A program made the translations under genes and the position numbers. A stretch of 64,000 nucleotides of DNA from Streptomyces sedi. GTDB lineage: Bacteria; Actinomycetota; Actinomycetes; Streptomycetales; Streptomycetaceae. The stretch lies in the NCBI RefSeq assembly GCF_006335015.1, contig NZ_VDGT01000015.1, positions 98,999 to 162,998 of the forward strand, in the 5' to 3' direction. The notes under the pieces are model-generated. The model had not been told where the DNA came from. It searched no databases and worked only from the letters and a program-made list of their open reading frames with translations. Below are positions 16,929 through 24,464 of this stretch, piece by piece; positions within the stretch are counted from its first letter, which is position 1; every line of letters starts with the position of its first letter.

Positions 16929-17431
16929 CCGGAGCGAGCACCGACATCGAGGCGGTCGCGGCGGCCAACACGGCGCTCTACGACGCGATCGAGCACGGCG
17001 ACCTGGACGCACTGACGGAGTGTTGGCTGACCGACGACATCAGCGTGGTGCACCCCGGCTGGCCGGTGATCAGCGGGCGGGCCGAGGTGCTGCGCTCCTA
17101 CGCGCTGATCATGGCCAACACCGACTACATCCAGTTCTTCCTCACGGATGTCGAGGTCTCGGTGCTGGGCGACACGGCGCTGGTGACCTGCACGGAGAAC
17201 ATCCTCAGCGGCGGGCCCTCTGAGGAGGAGGGCGAAGTGGGGCCGCTGGTCGGCGGGTTGGTGGTGGCCACCAACGTCTTCCGCAGGGCGGAGGACGGCG
17301 AGTGGCGCGTCTGGGCGCACCACGGCTCGCCCGTCCTGATCGACCGGGAGGACGAGGACTCCGACGGGGAGGGAGAGGGCGGCGGCTCCGACGACCGCGA
17401 CGAGGGCGGCGGGTTGACCGAGATCGGCTGA
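16925..17431 (+). CDS. NTF2-like (SnoaL-like) fold protein
   Basis: The 168-residue protein has a one-domain nuclear-transport-factor-2-like fold over about residues 8-140. Landmarks are ALYDAIEHGDLDALTECWLTDD, the GWPVISGRAEVLRSY segment and a C-terminal VWAHHGSPVL. The last 30 residues are a disordered, very acidic Gly/Ser/Asp tail. It is translationally coupled to folP through an ATGA overlap, an association seen in other actinomycetes. A ligand-binding or small enzymatic role in folate metabolism is possible but nothing in the sequence proves it. Confidence 0.82.
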   Translation: MTGASTDIEAVAAANTALYDAIEHGDLDALTECWLTDDISVVHPGWPVISGRAEVLRSYALIMANTDYIQFFLTDVEVSVLGDTALVTCTENILSGGPSEEEGEVGPLVGGLVVATNVFRRAEDGEWRVWAHHGSPVLIDREDEDSDGEGEGGGSDDRDEGGGLTEIG

Positions 17432-17517
17432 GGGGAACCGCGCTTCCCTTCCTCGCGTCCGGCTGATTGGATGCGAAGAGTGGTAAGCGAGAGTTTCATC
17501 TGACGGGAGAGTTCCGC

Positions 17518-18222
17518 GTGGCACGGGCGGAAGAACGCGTGGCGTTCGACAACGGGGGCGGCGGCGCTGCGACGCCTGAACAGTCGGCGAAAATCTCCCC
17601 AACGGAGGGCGAAAAGGGCCAGGATGGCCCTCCGAAGCGTTACCGCATGATCACTCCGACGGACTGGTTCCGCATTCCGCTCCGTTCGGAGAAAAAGCGG
17701 ACGCGGGCCGTCCAGATCCTGGTCGACATGGCCTATCCGAATCGTGACGAGTTCGCTGTGAAGCGTCACGAGTTGCGGGAGCTGCTGACGGAGGTCACCC
17801 AGAACGCCTCGCAGCGCGAGGCGATTGAGATATATCTCGCGACCGAGGCCGTGATGGGCATTCCCATCCCCGCCAGCCTCATGGTGACCGCGGAGCCGGA
17901 GAACCCGTCGCTGCCGCGGCAGATGCCGGTGTCGCTGCTGGCCGACGGCATCCGGGACCGGTACGGCGACGCCGCCTCGGTCTCCGTCGTGACCCTTCCC
18001 GCCGGCGAGGCGGTGCGCAGCCGCCGGGAGGAACTCAGCGAGGATTCGGTGGAACTGGGACAGGACAAGGAACGTCCCAACACCTTGCTGGAGTTCTTCC
18101 TGCCGGTTCCCCACTCCACCGCGTGGCTGGTCCTCACTTTCAGTGCACCGCTGAAGGAGTTGGCGGATGCGCAGGTCCAGATGTTCGATGCCATCGCGGC
18201 TTCTTTCCGGTGGTCCGAGTAA
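17518..18222 (+). CDS. Hypothetical protein of the T7SS-like cassette, paralogue of the gene at 21445
   Basis: The 234-residue soluble protein has a disordered, charged N-terminus (about residues 1-40), then a single domain. No known enzyme motif is visible. It shares landmarks in the same order with the gene at 21445: W/FRIPL versus FWHPLEM, then VSVVTLPAGEAVR versus VSVVELPAGPTCR, then an amphipathic C-terminal strand-helix pair. GTG 17518 is preferred over TTG 17467 because GGGAGAG lies 8 bases upstream. Base composition is less GC-rich than its neighbours, with AT-rich codons such as GATATATATC-type runs near 17830. A chaperone- or immunity-like role is only a guess from position. Confidence 0.75.
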   Translation: MARAEERVAFDNGGGGAATPEQSAKISPTEGEKGQDGPPKRYRMITPTDWFRIPLRSEKKRTRAVQILVDMAYPNRDEFAVKRHELRELLTEVTQNASQREAIEIYLATEAVMGIPIPASLMVTAEPENPSLPRQMPVSLLADGIRDRYGDAASVSVVTLPAGEAVRSRREELSEDSVELGQDKERPNTLLEFFLPVPHSTAWLVLTFSAPLKELADAQVQMFDAIAASFRWSE

Positions 18223-18255
18223 CGATCTGCCGGGCCCGCAGCAGAAGGAGGGGGA

Positions 18256-18543
18256 ATGTCCGACCTCGATATCACAGTCAGCGAAGTCCAGGAACTCGGG
18301 GAGAAACTGCGCCTGATAGCCACCGAGTTCGAGAACGCCGAGGACGCCGCGTCCGACTACGCCGAGCAGGTGAGTCACAGCGGTCTCGCACACGAACTTG
18401 AAGAATTCGCGGAGAACTGGGGAGTGCACCGCGACAAGCTCATGGACGGCCTGCGCACACTCGCGGAGAAGGCCATCAAGGCCGCCGAGGGGTACGACGG
18501 CATCGAGTCCGAGCTGGCCGAGGCACTGCAGGGTGGTAACTGA
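18256..18543 (+). CDS. Small helical ESX/type VII secretion-like protein (WXG100/EspC-like)
   Basis: The 95-residue, almost entirely helical acidic protein has a turn-region Trp-Gly (W55-G56, FAENWGVHRDKL) between two helices. Near the C-terminus it has Y80-x3-E84 (YDGIE), matching the YxxxD/E signal of ESX substrates. Size and shape fit WXG100 or EspC-type secretion partners. A strong AAGGAGGGG ribosome binding site precedes the ATG. The stop and the next start share one base (TGATG), so it is made together with the large T7SS-signal protein and probably pairs with it. Confidence 0.8.
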   Translation: MSDLDITVSEVQELGEKLRLIATEFENAEDAASDYAEQVSHSGLAHELEEFAENWGVHRDKLMDGLRTLAEKAIKAAEGYDGIESELAEALQGGN

Positions 18544-20066
18544 TGGGCACGCGTCCCGCCGACTGGCAGCCGCTGACCGAGGACGGCCGCGACCCGGTCC
18601 CCGGTGACTGGGAGATGGTCCAGGAGGCTGCGGCCCGCTACCGGCGCACGGCCGACGCGATCCGGCGCGCCAAGGAGCTGCTGGAGGACGTCACCGACAG
18701 CGAGGACGGCTGGCAGTCCGACGCCGGCACCGCGTTCCGCGAGAAGTCCACCGAGGTCTCCGACGACGTGTGGAAGGCGTACGGCCGCTACGACGCCGCC
18801 GCCGAGGCGCTGGCCGGCTACTGGCCCGAGCTGGAGGACGCGCAGTCCGAGAGCCTGCGGCTGCGCACGGAGGCCCAGGAGGTCCAGGCCGAGATCGACA
18901 GCCTCGGCGGGCGCATCGACGGCGCCGAGGCCGACGCGGAACGGGCCGGCGACTCGGACGCCGACGACGCCGAGGACCGCGAGGAGGAGGCGAACCGCGA
19001 GGTCGAGAACCTCCAGGGCCAACTCGACTACCAGCAGGGCCGGTTGACCCAGCTGCGCACTCAGCTCGCGGGGATCGTCGAGGCCAAGGACCAGGCCGCC
19101 CAGCGGGCCGCGGACGCCATCGGCGACTTCATCGGCGGCGACGGCCTCAAGGACGGCTTCTGGGACCACGTGGGCGCGTTCTTCGACGGGCTCAAGGACT
19201 TCCTGATCATGATCGGCGAGTGGGCGGGGAGAATCGCCGCCATCTGCGGGGTCCTCGCGCTGCTGGTGAGTTGGATACCCGTCGTCGGCCAGGCGCTGGC
19301 CGGCATCCTGGGCGCCATCGCGCTGGTGGCCACCGTCTTCTCCTTGGTCGGCAACGCCCTCTCGGGCAACTGGGTCGGCTTCGCCCTCGACGTGGTCGGC
19401 ATCGTCACCTTCGGCATCGGCCGCGCGGTGACCCCGATGCTGCGCGCCGCCGGCGGCACTGCCCGCTTCGGCGCGTTCCGCAGCGTCATGCAGGGGGCTC
19501 CCGGTGCCAACCGGGCGGCCCGCAACGCTTACGCGGCCGGTATCGTCGGCGACGGCGCGACGCTGGCCGGCCGCGCAGGCACCACGTTCACCCGTCCTTC
19601 CGGGCTGCTCGGCTGGGGCCGCTCCGCCTTCGGCGGACTCGGCGCCGACATGGCCGGCAACCTGCGGGTGCTGGGCAGCGGCTCCAACTGGGGCCAGGGC
19701 TTCTCGCAGGGCCTGGCCGGCCTGCGGAACATCCCGAGCACCTTCGCCGAGGCCGGCCTCGGGCGCGGACTCCAGGCGGGGGCGCACCAGTTCTTCGGCC
19801 AGGCGGACGCCGCCGGGGACGCGCTGGCGCTGGGCCGGGCGGCCGGGGAGGGAGCCGCCGTCGGTGGGCTCGGCGTCTCCAGCGGGCTGGGCGCAGGCGC
19901 CGCCGGCGCGGGTGCCATCTCTGGCAACATCGGACTCTTCGCGGTCACCGGAGTCGACTCCCTCTGGAACTGGCCGGGGCTCGGTGACGGCGACCACCCG
20001 CTGGTCGGCGACTTCACCGACACCGGTGACCTCACCTACGACGAGAGCGAGGCCATGGCCCGATGA
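18543..20066 (+). CDS. Putative type VII-secreted protein with T7SS-signal domain and hydrophobic core
   Basis: The 507-residue protein starts with RPADWQPL...DPVPGD, the hallmark of the putative T7SS-signal domain on actinobacterial polymorphic toxins. A helical hairpin follows with WQSDAG (W57) and a YGRYD motif (Y80-x3-D84). A charged coiled coil spans about residues 95-195. Hydrophobic segments lie at about 225-300, and a long Gly/Ala-rich region follows. The last 40 residues (VTGVDSLWNWPGLGDGDHPLVGDF) match no nuclease, ADP-ribosyltransferase or deaminase motif I recognise. It may be a membrane-acting effector or one whose toxin domain is unknown. No EccC-type ATPase is encoded in this window. 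Confidence 0.8.
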   Translation: MGTRPADWQPLTEDGRDPVPGDWEMVQEAAARYRRTADAIRRAKELLEDVTDSEDGWQSDAGTAFREKSTEVSDDVWKAYGRYDAAAEALAGYWPELEDAQSESLRLRTEAQEVQAEIDSLGGRIDGAEADAERAGDSDADDAEDREEEANREVENLQGQLDYQQGRLTQLRTQLAGIVEAKDQAAQRAADAIGDFIGGDGLKDGFWDHVGAFFDGLKDFLIMIGEWAGRIAAICGVLALLVSWIPVVGQALAGILGAIALVATVFSLVGNALSGNWVGFALDVVGIVTFGIGRAVTPMLRAAGGTARFGAFRSVMQGAPGANRAARNAYAAGIVGDGATLAGRAGTTFTRPSGLLGWGRSAFGGLGADMAGNLRVLGSGSNWGQGFSQGLAGLRNIPSTFAEAGLGRGLQAGAHQFFGQADAAGDALALGRAAGEGAAVGGLGVSSGLGAGAAGAGAISGNIGLFAVTGVDSLWNWPGLGDGDHPLVGDFTDTGDLTYDESEAMAR

Positions 20067-21448
20067 ACCCGGTGGAGCCGGCCGTCTTCCCGGCGCAACG
20101 CCCCCTGGTTCGTTGGGGGGTGCTGCGCCGGGCCCGGATCACGGTCGAGGGCGACCGGCTGGTGGTGCGGCAGCGCCGGCGTTCCCGCTCCTGGCCGTTG
20201 GGCCCGGAGGGGGTCGCCTCGGCGACGCATCTGACGGGGAGGCTCTGTCCCTCCGCGTTCCGGGTGCGTCGGAAGGGCAAGATCAACCCTGCCGGTGGCT
20301 GCCTCCATCTGTTGGACGGCTCGGGGCGGGCGCTCGCCTGCCTCGCGGTCAGCGACTGGCTGCCGGCCGGGGGCTGGCCGCTCACCCTTGAGGCGCCCGA
20401 CGCCAACACCCGGGCGTACTCGGTCGACTCCCCGTCGCCCGGGATCGACAGCGCCGGGTTTCTGGAGCGCTCCGGCTTCGCCCCCTTCCTGCGCCATCAC
20501 GGCATCCCCGTCCACGTGGCGGCGGAGGACGAGGAGGAGCCGCCCCGGGCGGCGGGGTTCGCGGGCCCGCTGCGGCCGGGGCCGGAGTTGGCGAGGACGG
20601 CGGGGGCCGCTCCGGCCTTCGCCTCGCTGCTGTTGTTCTTCTTCTCCTGGGCCCCTCCCGGCGCGGAGTGGCGCAACGCCATGGCCTCGGTGCCCTTCCT
20701 GCTCATCGCCCTCGTCACCGTCGTTCCCGCGGCCGTGCTGGGCCTGGCCGGGACGCGTGCCGGGCGCACCGTCGCCACGGCGGAGCTGAGGCCCAGGCCC
20801 GGCGTCCCCGTCACCCGGTCGTTCCTGGACCGCAGCGCGCTGCGGCTCACCGCCGAGGCCGTCGAACTGCGCACCGCGCAGCGGATGATGCGGCTCATGC
20901 CGCCGCCGGCTGACCCGGTGCTCGGGCTGCGGGAGGCCGTGGTGCTGGAGGACAAAGGGCAGCCCTGGGGCGTGGCGTTGGTGGACGACAGGGAGACGGT
21001 GCACGCGTTCCTGCACTGGGACACCTGGTTCGCCGGAGATCCGCGGCTCGTCGCGCTCGGCGACTTCTGCCGGCAGGCCGGACTCGGCATCCGGAAGAAG
21101 CAGTTGAGGGCGTTCCCCGGCAGGCAGCGGGAGGACAGGACGGCCGGCGTCTGGCGTGCGAAGCACTACGCGCGGCAGGAGCGCCTCGTCGCCTACTCCG
21201 CCGAGACCCCCGGGGCGATGACCTTCGGGATCTTCTCGCTCGTCTACGGCCTGTTCGTGTGGGATCTCGCGTGGGCCCCCTTCTACCCCGTGCTGGCCGG
21301 CGCGTTCCTGATCGCCGTCCCCGCCTACGCGGTGCGGGGCGCCTACCGCAAGTGGAAGCTCAACATTCTGGTGCCGCCGGAGGGGGTGGGCGCCACGGGG
21401 GGCGCTCACGGCGCGCGCCTCGACAAGCACGGAGAGGAGAGGTCGTGA
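20063..21448 (+). CDS. Membrane protein of the T7SS-like cassette, unknown function
   Basis: The 461-residue protein has four clear hydrophobic segments. Two are near the middle (about residues 182-200 and 210-232) and two near the C-terminus (about 378-400 and 408-428). They are separated by large soluble parts rich in beta-like sequence (ITVEGDRLVVRQRRRSRSWPL at the start resembles a PH-like strand pattern). ATGA overlaps the upstream stop and GTGA the downstream start, so it is part of one translationally coupled unit. As the only obvious integral membrane partner it could be an immunity protein or a membrane receptor for the T7SS-signal protein. That is inference. Confidence 0.75.
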   Translation: MNPVEPAVFPAQRPLVRWGVLRRARITVEGDRLVVRQRRRSRSWPLGPEGVASATHLTGRLCPSAFRVRRKGKINPAGGCLHLLDGSGRALACLAVSDWLPAGGWPLTLEAPDANTRAYSVDSPSPGIDSAGFLERSGFAPFLRHHGIPVHVAAEDEEEPPRAAGFAGPLRPGPELARTAGAAPAFASLLLFFFSWAPPGAEWRNAMASVPFLLIALVTVVPAAVLGLAGTRAGRTVATAELRPRPGVPVTRSFLDRSALRLTAEAVELRTAQRMMRLMPPPADPVLGLREAVVLEDKGQPWGVALVDDRETVHAFLHWDTWFAGDPRLVALGDFCRQAGLGIRKKQLRAFPGRQREDRTAGVWRAKHYARQERLVAYSAETPGAMTFGIFSLVYGLFVWDLAWAPFYPVLAGAFLIAVPAYAVRGAYRKWKLNILVPPEGVGATGGAHGARLDKHGEERS

Positions 21449-22080
21449 CCGACGCGGCCGGCATAGCGGTGACGAAGGCGGGGGCGACCCGTTGGGTGGC
21501 CTCCTTCGAGCACCCGGAGGAGTTCTGGCACCCGCTGGAGATGGCGGAGGACGACGCGGCCGAACGGGTCGCGCAGGCCGTCGCCGACCGGGGTGGCGAG
21601 TACAGCCAGGACTACGCGGAGGCCGTCTACCCGGAGTTGCGGGCGATCTGGGAGGGCGCGAGGGCGCGCGAGGCGTCGCCCGTCGCCGTGTACGTGCCCC
21701 CGGAGCCGTTGCAGTCCCGGCCGTTGGTGCCGGTCACCGCGTTCTGCGCGCCGGTGCCCACGCCGCCGGAGGTCCGCACCGTGGAGGCGATGGCCCGACT
21801 GGCGGCCCAGCCGCAGCCGTACCGGTTCCGGGACCCGCTGGTCAGCGTCGTGGAGCTGCCGGCGGGGCCGACGTGCCGGGTGCACGAGCTGATCCTGGAG
21901 GAACCGGCGGAGGACGGGCGACGTTCGATGATCGAGTACGTCTCCTACTACGTGGTGCCCCCGGGGTACGACCGGGGTTTCGTGGAACTGACCGTCACCT
22001 GGCCGAGCCCCACCCTCGGGGAAACGATGGCGGAGACGGCCGACGACATCGCCCAGACGCTGACCATCAGCCCTCAGTGA
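21445..22080 (+). CDS. Hypothetical protein of the T7SS-like cassette, paralogue of the gene at 17518
   Basis: The 211-residue soluble protein shares the order of landmarks of the 17518 product: an aromatic-PL segment early (EEFWHPLEM), a proline-rich middle (VYVPPEPLQSRPLVPVTAF), VSVVELPAGPTCRVHEL, and a C-terminal strand FVELTVTWPSP followed by a helix. It lacks that protein's disordered N-terminus. GTG 21445 overlaps the preceding stop (GTGA). The two paralogues at the first and fifth positions of the run suggest a duplicated accessory factor, for instance one chaperone per partner. No enzymatic motif is seen. Confidence 0.75.
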   Translation: MTDAAGIAVTKAGATRWVASFEHPEEFWHPLEMAEDDAAERVAQAVADRGGEYSQDYAEAVYPELRAIWEGARAREASPVAVYVPPEPLQSRPLVPVTAFCAPVPTPPEVRTVEAMARLAAQPQPYRFRDPLVSVVELPAGPTCRVHELILEEPAEDGRRSMIEYVSYYVVPPGYDRGFVELTVTWPSPTLGETMAETADDIAQTLTISPQ

Positions 22081-22096
22081 AGCCGGAGAACCCCCC

Positions 22097-22441
22097 ATGA
22101 CGACCGATCCCGAGTTCGTCTTCGAGCAGGTCCAGATCGGCAAGGGGCTGCGGCCCCTCGCGCAGCACGGCTTTCTCGTCGTCGACCGGGGCACGTTGAC
22201 CCTGCTCGACTCCGAGCGGCAGCCCATCGACAGCGGCCCGTTGCACCAGGTCGTCGCCAAGAAGATCCGGTTCACCGGCGGCAAGAGCGTCTCGCTCACG
22301 GTCAACGGGACCAAGTACAACGCGGCGCCCGGCTGGGGCGCCCGCGGCGTGTTCGTCCTGCCGGGCGACTCGGCCCACGTGAAGTCGGCGGCCGAGGCCC
22401 TCCTCCACCTCGTCGCCACCGGCGGGGGACAGGTCGGCTGA
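22097..22441 (+). CDS. Small hypothetical protein ending the T7SS-like cassette
   Basis: The 114-residue protein is predicted soluble and mainly beta, with alternating hydrophobic strands (FLVVDRGTLTLLDSERQPI, SVSLTVNGTKYN). It resembles a small PH-like or SH3-like barrel; no family is recognised. The ribosome binding site GGAGAA lies ahead of the ATG, 16 bases after the previous stop, so it belongs to the same operon. It ends 24 bases before a convergent gene, marking the end of the cassette. Confidence 0.7.
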   Translation: MTTDPEFVFEQVQIGKGLRPLAQHGFLVVDRGTLTLLDSERQPIDSGPLHQVVAKKIRFTGGKSVSLTVNGTKYNAAPGWGARGVFVLPGDSAHVKSAAEALLHLVATGGGQVG

Positions 22442-22465
22442 CGCGGCTGCCCAGGTCGACGGGGC

Positions 22466-23818
22466 CTACGTCAGCCAGCGGTCCGGGGTCGCCGTGCGGC
22501 GGCCCAGGCGGGAGCGGTCGGCCTGGCGGGCCACCTCGTCGGAGGCGCGGGTCGCGTCCAGCAGCCGCGCCGTCGCCGTCCCGTTGGCGCCCTGGTCCAC
22601 ATGGATCGAGGCCAGGTCCAGCCGCCGTTCCCAGGGCCCCTGCGCCAGCCGCACGCTCTGCACCTTGGCGTGCGGCACCAGCGTGTGGGTGCGGCGCAGG
22701 CGGCCGTGGCGGGCGACGAAGACCGCCTCGGTCGCGCCGTACCCGTAGCCGACGCGCCACACCGGCACCGCCCAACGCGCGCGGGTGGGCGCCGCGTCGA
22801 CCGTCGCCAGCGTCTCGTCCAGGTCGACGTCCGGCAGGATGCGGCCCAGCAGCGCGCGGGCGGTCTCGCGGGTGCCGACGGGCAGCAGCATGCCGCCCTC
22901 GTTGCCCTCGCCGGCGACCGCCAACTCCACGCGCAGCCAGCCGCGCCGGCGCCACAGCACCGGTTCCACGATCCGCACGGCCTGCACCCGCCCCGGCGGC
23001 ACCGTGGCGTGGTCGCGTTGCAGCAGCCCGTGGTCCAGCCGCAGCCCGTCGGGCGACTCGCTGACCGTCCAGCCGTACTGCGTCAGGAACGCGCCCAGGC
23101 TGCCGCGCCAGATCGCGGCCAGCAGCGGCAGCAGCACCGCGAGCGCCGGCAGCACGCTGCCGGTCGCCAGCCAGATCAACGGCGTGGCCACCGCGGCGGC
23201 GAGCAGCGAACCCCAGGCGCTGCCGAGCAGCGCCAGCGACCAGCCCAGCATCCGCGAGTCCACCTGGTGCAGCTCCCGCGCCGGCGCCTCGCCCGCGCTG
23301 GACGCGGCCTCGGGCGCGATCCCGGCGGCGCGGGCGAGGAGTTCGGCGCGCAGCTCGGTCGCCTCGCGCTCGGCGAGGAACGCCAGCTCGTCGTGGGAGC
23401 CCGAGCCGACCACGTCCATCTTGAGCTTGGCCACGCCGAACGCCCTGGCCAGCAGCGGGCGCGAGATGTCGATCGCCTGGATGCGGTCCAGCCGCAGATG
23501 CGCGGTGCGACGGAACAACAGCCCGGTGCGGATGCGCAGTTCGGTGTCGGTGACCAGATAGCGGGTGACGCGCCAGGAGAGATAGCCGTAGGCGGTGGCG
23601 CCCAGGACCAGCACGGCGACGCCGAGCAGCAGCCAGCCGAGCCCGGCGCCCTCCGCCTGGTCGCGGACCTCCCCGGCGTTCTGGAGCGCGACCGCGAAGA
23701 GGCCGGCCAGCGGCGCCCAGGCGCGGCGCCACGGGGTGAGCGGGTGCAGCCGCTTGCCCTGGCCGCTGGGGATCTCGACGGCGGCCCTTTCGCCCGGGGC
23801 CTCGTCCGGCGGGTTCAC
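22466..23818 (-). CDS. PH-domain membrane protein, YdbT-like (bPH2 repeats)
   Basis: The 450-residue protein carries repeated bacterial PH (bPH2) domains, each after a hydrophobic hairpin. The clearest is YLVTDTELRIRTGLLFRRTAHLRLDRIQAIDISRPLLARAFG at about 85-130; a second starts near WTVSESPDGLRLDHGLL and a third near GYGATEAVFVARHGRL. The Bacillus relatives YdbS and YdbT are linked to resistance to certain bacteriocins and stress; no such role is shown here. The GTG start overlaps the stop of its partner gene by 4 bases (GTGA), so the two are co-translated. Confidence 0.88.
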   Translation of the reverse strand: MNPPDEAPGERAAVEIPSGQGKRLHPLTPWRRAWAPLAGLFAVALQNAGEVRDQAEGAGLGWLLLGVAVLVLGATAYGYLSWRVTRYLVTDTELRIRTGLLFRRTAHLRLDRIQAIDISRPLLARAFGVAKLKMDVVGSGSHDELAFLAEREATELRAELLARAAGIAPEAASSAGEAPARELHQVDSRMLGWSLALLGSAWGSLLAAAVATPLIWLATGSVLPALAVLLPLLAAIWRGSLGAFLTQYGWTVSESPDGLRLDHGLLQRDHATVPPGRVQAVRIVEPVLWRRRGWLRVELAVAGEGNEGGMLLPVGTRETARALLGRILPDVDLDETLATVDAAPTRARWAVPVWRVGYGYGATEAVFVARHGRLRRTHTLVPHAKVQSVRLAQGPWERRLDLASIHVDQGANGTATARLLDATRASDEVARQADRSRLGRRTATPDRWLT

Positions 23819-24327
23819 AGGCCGGCCGATCGGGCCTCGCCCAGCTCGGTCAGGCGGTCCCGCAGCCGTTCCGCCTCGGCGGGTGCCAGCCCGGGGATGG
23901 TGGCGTCGGTCGCGGCGGCGGCCGTGTGGAGCTGGAGCCTGGCCAGCCCGAAGCGGCGCTCCAACGGCCCCGAGGTGACCTCGACCAACTGCATTCGGCC
24001 GTAGGGCACCACGGTCAGCTGGCGCCAGAGCACCCCGCGGTTGATCAGCAGGTCGTCGTCGCGTTCCAGATAGCCCCAGGACAGCCAGTTGCGCGCCAGC
24101 GCCCACCAGCCCCAGCCGCCGCCCGCCAGCACCGGCAGCACCAGCAGCGCCCACAGGGGCGCGCCGAGCAGCGGGGGCAGCACGGCGGCGGCGAGCGCCA
24201 ACGGCCCCAGCCAGCACGCCAGCAGCAGCCGGCGCAGCCGCAGCACCCCCGCCTCGATCGGCCGCCAGCCCTCGTCCGCCGGCCCGGGGCCGCCGTCGCC
24301 GCCTGGCCCCCGCGCAACCGTGTCCAT
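23815..24327 (-). CDS. PH-domain membrane protein, YdbS-like
   Basis: The 170-residue partner of the preceding entry has two transmembrane segments (about residues 30-55 and 56-78). A single bPH2 domain follows (DDDLLINRGVLWRQLTVVPYGRMQLVEVTSGPLERRFGLARLQLHT, about 90-140). The short C-terminal helix matches the YdbS pattern. It is first in the two-gene operon and lies opposite nuoD, 138 bp apart. The pair YdbS-YdbT is conserved in Actinobacteria and Firmicutes. Confidence 0.88.
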   Translation of the reverse strand: MDTVARGPGGDGGPGPADEGWRPIEAGVLRLRRLLLACWLGPLALAAAVLPPLLGAPLWALLVLPVLAGGGWGWWALARNWLSWGYLERDDDLLINRGVLWRQLTVVPYGRMQLVEVTSGPLERRFGLARLQLHTAAAATDATIPGLAPAEAERLRDRLTELGEARSAGL

Positions 24328-24464
24328 GTCGGAAGCTTAGGTCGTTCCCGGCGGATCCCCCGGCCGTTCGCGCCCGGGCGCCGGCCGTCGGGGCGGCCCG
24401 CCGGGGCCGGCGGCGCGCGCGACGCCGCAGACGTCGGGGGCGACCTGGTGACAGACTGACCGGC

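Noticed and set aside
20063..22441. ESX core component (EccB/EccD/EccE) call for the cassette membrane protein
   Set aside because: Only four transmembrane segments and no EccD ubiquitin-like or EccB domain pattern; it does not fit any ESX core subunit.
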